NCBI GenBank assembly: GCA_934418125.1
Contig: CAKRWT010000023.1
Span: forward strand, 1 to 34,846
DNA: 34,846 bases
From: an uncultured Lachnospiraceae bacterium
Lineage (GTDB): Bacteria; Bacillota; Clostridia; Lachnospirales; Lachnospiraceae
Reading direction: 5' to 3'
Part shown: piece after piece, positions 31,662 to 34,846 of the stretch
Position numbering within the stretch: position 1 is the first letter of the stretch
Layout: every line of letters starts with the position of its first letter
The notes under the pieces: model-generated
Databases searched by the model: none
Seen by the model: only the letters and a program-made list of their open reading frames with translations
Told to the model about the DNA's origin: nothing
Made by a program: the position numbers and the translations under genes

Positions 31662-33089
31662 ATGAGTACTACTTCTCAAGCGAGTCAAAGAATCAATGCT
31701 TTACTCGATGAAAACAGTTTCGTTGAAATCGGTGGTCTTGTAACAGCAAGAGCAACAGATTTTAATCTGAAACAGACGGAAACTCCTTCTGACGGTGTTG
31801 TTACCGGCTACGGAGTAATTGATGGCAATCTTGTGTATGTATATAGCCAGGATGCATCCGTATTAAACGGTTCTGTTGGTGAAATGCATGCAAAGAAGAT
31901 TGCAAACCTCTATGATCTGGCTATGAAAACAGGTGCACCTGTTATCGGTTTAATCGATTCTGCCGGACTTAGATTACAGGAAGCTACAGATGCATTAAAT
32001 GCTTTCGGTGAAATCTACATGAAACAGACACTGGCTTCCGGTGTTATTCCACAGATTACTGCTGTGTTTGGCAGCTGCGGTGGTGGACTTGCCCTGATTC
32101 CGGGAATCACAGATTTTACTTTTATGGAAGAGAAAAAAGCGAAATTATTCGTAAACTCTCCTAATGCATTAGATGGAAATGAGATTTCCAAATGTGATAC
32201 TTCTGCAGCAGCATTCCAGAGCGAAGAAACCGGTCTGGTTGACATGGTAGCAGATGAGGCATCTATCCTTGCACAGATTAGACAGTTAGTAGCTATTTTG
32301 CCAGCTAACAATGAAGACCTTGCGTTAGATGACTGCACAGATGATTTAAACAGAGCATGTGCAGATATTGCGAACTGTGTTGGAGATACTTCCATTGCAC
32401 TTTCTCAGATTGCGGACAATGGTGTGTTTGTAGAAGTAAAACAGAATTATGCGAAGAGCATGGTAGTAGGATTTATGAAACTAAACGGCGCAACGGTTGG
32501 TGCTGTTGCAAACCGTACCGAGGTATACAACGAAGACGGCGAAGTAGCTGAAAAATTCGACGCTGTATTATCTGCAAGAGGAGCTGAGAAAGCGGCAGAG
32601 TTTATCACTTTCTGTGATGCTTTTGATATTCCGGTATTATCCCTTACGAATGTAAAAGGTTTTGCAGCAACCCAGTGTGCAGAAAAGAGAATGGCGAAGG
32701 CTGCTTCCAAGCTTACATACGCTTTCGCTAACGCAACCGTTCCGAAGGTAAATGTTATCCTTGGAAAGGCATACGGAAGTGCTTATGTTGCTATGAACTC
32801 CAAGGCTATCGGTGCAGATATTACTATCGCATGGCCGGATGCTGAAATCGGTATGATGGATGCAAAACTTGCAGCTAAGATTATTTGTGATGGACAGGGT
32901 GCCGATGCAATCGACGCTTGTGCAAAAGAGTATGCAGCACTGCAGAACAATGTTGTAAGTGCAGCTAAGAGAGGATATGTAGACCAGATTGTTGAGCCTG
33001 TTGATACAAGAAAATATGTGATTGGCGCGTTTGAAATGCTGGCAACTAAGTGCGAAGGCCGTCCAGAGAAAAAACACGGTACAGTTTAG
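31662..33089 (+). CDS. Biotin-dependent carboxyltransferase subunit (MmdA/PccB-like)
   Basis: A 475-residue carboxyltransferase of the acetyl-CoA/propionyl-CoA carboxylase beta type, with two crotonase-fold halves. It would move a carboxyl group from an acyl-CoA onto carrier biotin. Conserved stretches include PSDGVVTGYGVIDGNLVYVYSQD, GSVGEMHAKKI, a biotin-site-like GSCGGGLALIPG and the C-terminal GKAYGSAYVAMNSK and AWPDAEIGMMD. It is slightly shorter than typical methylmalonyl-CoA decarboxylase alpha (~510 residues). It is followed by OadG, a biotin carrier and OadB, so it is the catalytic subunit of a Na+-pumping decarboxylase. Methylmalonyl-CoA is the likeliest substrate, but malonyl- or glutaconyl-CoA are not excluded. 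GGAGG lies about 9 bases before the ATG. Confidence 0.86.
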   Translation: MSTTSQASQRINALLDENSFVEIGGLVTARATDFNLKQTETPSDGVVTGYGVIDGNLVYVYSQDASVLNGSVGEMHAKKIANLYDLAMKTGAPVIGLIDSAGLRLQEATDALNAFGEIYMKQTLASGVIPQITAVFGSCGGGLALIPGITDFTFMEEKKAKLFVNSPNALDGNEISKCDTSAAAFQSEETGLVDMVADEASILAQIRQLVAILPANNEDLALDDCTDDLNRACADIANCVGDTSIALSQIADNGVFVEVKQNYAKSMVVGFMKLNGATVGAVANRTEVYNEDGEVAEKFDAVLSARGAEKAAEFITFCDAFDIPVLSLTNVKGFAATQCAEKRMAKAASKLTYAFANATVPKVNVILGKAYGSAYVAMNSKAIGADITIAWPDAEIGMMDAKLAAKIICDGQGADAIDACAKEYAALQNNVVSAAKRGYVDQIVEPVDTRKYVIGAFEMLATKCEGRPEKKHGTV

Positions 33090-33106
33090 AAAGGATGATA
33101 CTTAAT

Positions 33107-33838
33107 ATGAAAAAATTATTAGCTATATTAGGTATGATTACCTGTATGGTCGGTCTGACAGCCTGTGGCGGTAAAGAGGAAGCTTTGGATGAATTTTCCC
33201 AGACTCTTCTTTCTTCCTGCGAGAGCATCGTAGGCACTGTTGACCAGATCGTTGCTGTTGGCGGGGAAACCCAGGAACAGTACGCCGACCTTTACGATGG
33301 ACTTCTTAGCTGGAAAGATAGCTTGGAAGATATAGGTAGTTATGAGGGTACCGATGGTGGTACTGTAGATACGACAGATGATGGTTATGTAGTTACCGTT
33401 AATGTATTAGGTTCTGACCATGATGCAACTATGGAATTTATCGTTGATGGGGAAACACTTACCATAACAGGCTTCACAACCAACGTAGTCTATACTTTTG
33501 GCGAACAGATGGAGAGAGCAGCTCTGAATACCTTACTTGGTATGGGAACTGTATTCGTAATCCTGATTATGATTAGCGCAATTATTTCATGCTTCTCCGT
33601 CATTCCTAAAATTCAGGCGAAGCAGAAGAAGAAAGCAGAAGCAAAGGCAAACGCTGGTAAAGCAGAAGCTGACCCTGTAGTAACACAGATTGCAGAGAAA
33701 GAGGAACTGTCCGATGACACAGAGTTGGTTGCTGTTATCGCAGCCGCTGTTGCAGCTTATGAAGGTTCCGCATCTACAGATGGATTTGTAGTAAGGTCCA
33801 TCAGAAAATCTAACAAGAGTAAATGGCAGAAAGCCTAA
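33107..33838 (+). CDS. OadG-family decarboxylase gamma subunit fused to an N-terminal lipoprotein domain
   Basis: A 243-residue membrane protein. Residues 1-20 form a lipoprotein signal peptide ending in LTAC (lipidated Cys20). Residues about 24-130 form an extracytoplasmic domain with strand-like repeats (GYVVTVNVLGSDHDATMEFIVDGETLTITGF) that recalls DUF3887-type lipoprotein domains. One membrane helix follows (142-165). The OadG cytoplasmic part comes next: a basic Lys/Ala linker and the conserved ELVAVIAAAVAAYEG and DGFVVRSIR end. Classic OadG has no such outer domain and is under 130 residues. It anchors the decarboxylase to OadB at the membrane. The start at 33107 is chosen because of the signal peptide; the frame is open 19 codons further upstream. 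Confidence 0.82.
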   Translation: MKKLLAILGMITCMVGLTACGGKEEALDEFSQTLLSSCESIVGTVDQIVAVGGETQEQYADLYDGLLSWKDSLEDIGSYEGTDGGTVDTTDDGYVVTVNVLGSDHDATMEFIVDGETLTITGFTTNVVYTFGEQMERAALNTLLGMGTVFVILIMISAIISCFSVIPKIQAKQKKKAEAKANAGKAEADPVVTQIAEKEELSDDTELVAVIAAAVAAYEGSASTDGFVVRSIRKSNKSKWQKA

Positions 33839-33859
33839 GAGTCATAGGAGGATATCAAA

Positions 33860-34231
33860 ATGAAGAATTATACAATTACCGTAAACGGAAGCGTATATGA
33901 TGTAGTAGTAGAAGAGGGAGCAACATCCGGTGCACCTGTAGCAGCAGCTCCGGCAGCACCTAAGGCAGCTCCAAAAGCAGCACCTGCAAAAGCAGCAGCT
34001 CCAGCAGGCGGCGCAGGCAGCATCAAAGTAGAAGCTGGTGCAGCTGGTAAAGTATTTAAAATTGAAGCCAACGTTGGACAGGCAGTTAAGAGAGGCGATG
34101 CTGTCGTTATCGTAGAAGCTATGAAAATGGAAATTCCTGTAGTAGCACCTGAAGATGGAACAGTAGCTAGTATTGATGTGGCTGTAGGCGACGCTGTTGA
34201 AGCAGGCGCAGTACTTGCAACATTAAACTAA
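33860..34231 (+). CDS. Biotin carboxyl carrier protein of the Na+-translocating decarboxylase
   Basis: A 123-residue biotin carrier. The biotinylated Lys89 lies in the standard EAMKME motif. A short N-terminal segment (MKNYTITVNGSVYDVVVEEG) is joined by an Ala/Pro/Lys linker (residues 22-52) to the biotinyl domain (from about 53, ending TLN). The linker should let biotin swing from the carboxyltransferase to the OadB channel. It is equivalent to MmdC/GcdC gamma carriers. AGGAGG lies about 8 bases before the ATG; the codon choice is strongly biased, which fits high expression. It follows the OadG gene by 21 bases. Confidence 0.92.
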   Translation: MKNYTITVNGSVYDVVVEEGATSGAPVAAAPAAPKAAPKAAPAKAAAPAGGAGSIKVEAGAAGKVFKIEANVGQAVKRGDAVVIVEAMKMEIPVVAPEDGTVASIDVAVGDAVEAGAVLATLN

Positions 34232-34241
34232 GTATCAGACT

Positions 34242-34259
34242 AATCTGCTAAGGCGGATT
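34242..34259 (+). other. Small intercistronic hairpin between the biotin carrier and OadB genes
   Basis: A 7-base-pair stem (34242-34248 with 34253-34259, one G-U pair) around TAAG, without a long T-run. It is too weak for a terminator; it might protect or tune the upstream message so that the carrier is made in excess. This is only a suggestion. Confidence 0.35.
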
Positions 34260-34290
34260 TCTGAATTACAATCTACAGGAGGTTAAGAAA

Positions 34291-34846
34291 ATGGCTTATA
34301 TAGCAAACACGCTTGACAATCTTGTACACCAGACAGCATTTTTCAATCTGACCTGGGGTAACTACGTTATGATTGTTGTAGCACTTATATTCCTCTATCT
34401 GGCTATTGCAAAAGAGTTCGAACCACTTCTTTTGGTGCCGATAGCATTTGGTATGCTGTTAGTTAATATCTATCCGGATATTATGGCTGCATATGGGGAT
34501 GATGGATCCGGTGGCGGATTATTATATTATTTCTATAAATTAGATGAATGGGCAATCTTACCATCCTTGATTTTCATGGGTGTAGGTGCAATGACCGACT
34601 TCGGTCCTCTGATTGCCAATCCGAAGAGCTTCTTGCTTGGTGCGGCAGCTCAGTTCGGTATTTTTGCGGCATACTTCGGAGCGATTGCGTTAGGCTTTAA
34701 CGACAAGTCTGCAGCAGCAATTTCCATCATCGGTGGTGCAGATGGTCCTACTTCAATCTTCCTTGCCGGAAAGCTTGGACAGACAGCAATTATGGGACCG
34801 ATTGCGGTGGCGGCATATTCCTATATGTCATTGGTTCCGATTATCC
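34291..34846 (+). CDS. Na+-translocating decarboxylase beta subunit (OadB/MmdB/GcdB), 3' end cut by window edge
   Basis: The membrane subunit that couples release of CO2 from carboxybiotin to export of sodium. About 185 residues are visible. An N-terminal stretch (MAYIANTLDNLVHQTAFFNL) is followed by hydrophobic helices, with VALIFLYLAIAKEFEPLLLVPIAFGMLLVNI near residue 31. The strongly conserved GGADGPTSIFLAGKL motif near residue 150 carries the Asp implicated in Na+ binding, and WAILPSLIFMGVGAMTDFGPLIANP is another family block. AGGAGG lies 8 bases before the ATG. The gene is complete up to the right edge and continues outside. Confidence 0.95.
   Translation, partial: MAYIANTLDNLVHQTAFFNLTWGNYVMIVVALIFLYLAIAKEFEPLLLVPIAFGMLLVNIYPDIMAAYGDDGSGGGLLYYFYKLDEWAILPSLIFMGVGAMTDFGPLIANPKSFLLGAAAQFGIFAAYFGAIALGFNDKSAAAISIIGGADGPTSIFLAGKLGQTAIMGPIAVAAYSYMSLVPII

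Noticed and set aside
33920..34020. GCA/CCA-rich stretch in the biotin carrier gene as a DNA repeat
   Set aside because: It is the normal Ala/Pro swinging linker of biotin carriers, not a mobile or CRISPR-like repeat.

Overview
The window looks like chromosomal DNA from an anaerobic, low-to-mid-GC member of the Lachnospiraceae (Clostridia). I infer this from gene content and order, not from any search. The evidence is a single-chain glycyl-tRNA synthetase, an era / YqzL-like / recO cluster, scpA-scpB next to a DD-carboxypeptidase, a MetA-type homoserine acyltransferase, a very large 2-hydroxyacyl-CoA dehydratase activase-like protein, a Na+-pumping decarboxylase operon and several short proteins typical of this family. 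I cannot name the genus. I found no tRNA, rRNA, CRISPR array, prophage or insertion sequence.

Layout. (1) 1-2244: the 3' part of an MBOAT O-acyltransferase followed by an exported SGNH hydrolase, a likely cell-surface polymer O-acetylation pair. (2) 2291-3007: an RluF-type pseudouridine synthase. (3) 3123-6578: ligA plus a DEDDh exonuclease with a cysteine-rich tail, a visibly AT-richer two-gene unit closed by a strong terminator. (4) 6666-8347: metA on the minus strand, divergent from two small conserved genes. (5) 8471-12709, minus strand: a ~1412-residue fusion of two ATPase activase domains with dehydratase-like modules, with its own promoter. (6) 13008-15103: an operon of a rhomboid/derlin-like membrane protein with a zinc-ribbon tail, a truncated sigma-70-like protein and a conserved protein of unknown function. 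(7) 15439-26058: M16C protease, DUF4349 lipoprotein, era, YqzL-like, recO, lipoprotein, glyS and alaS, co-directional, with a near-consensus internal promoter at the end of recO. (8) 26224-26400: rpsU with its own promoter and terminator. (9) 26543-31472: DD-carboxypeptidase, membrane metallophosphoesterase, scpA, scpB and a second DD-carboxypeptidase, i.e. cell wall and chromosome condensation genes. (10) 31662 to the right edge: carboxyltransferase, lipoprotein-OadG fusion, biotin carrier and OadB (cut by the edge), a biotin-dependent Na+-translocating decarboxylase operon.

Most of the window is ordinary housekeeping sequence. The least explained parts are the three-gene operon at 13008-15103, the tandem activase fusion, the low-GC ligA/exonuclease pair with its Cys-rich tail, and the lipoprotein form of OadG. 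Several small genes (57-58 codons) are recovered from gaps: a Cys-rich protein at 8174, a YqzL-like protein at 20458 and rpsU at 26224.
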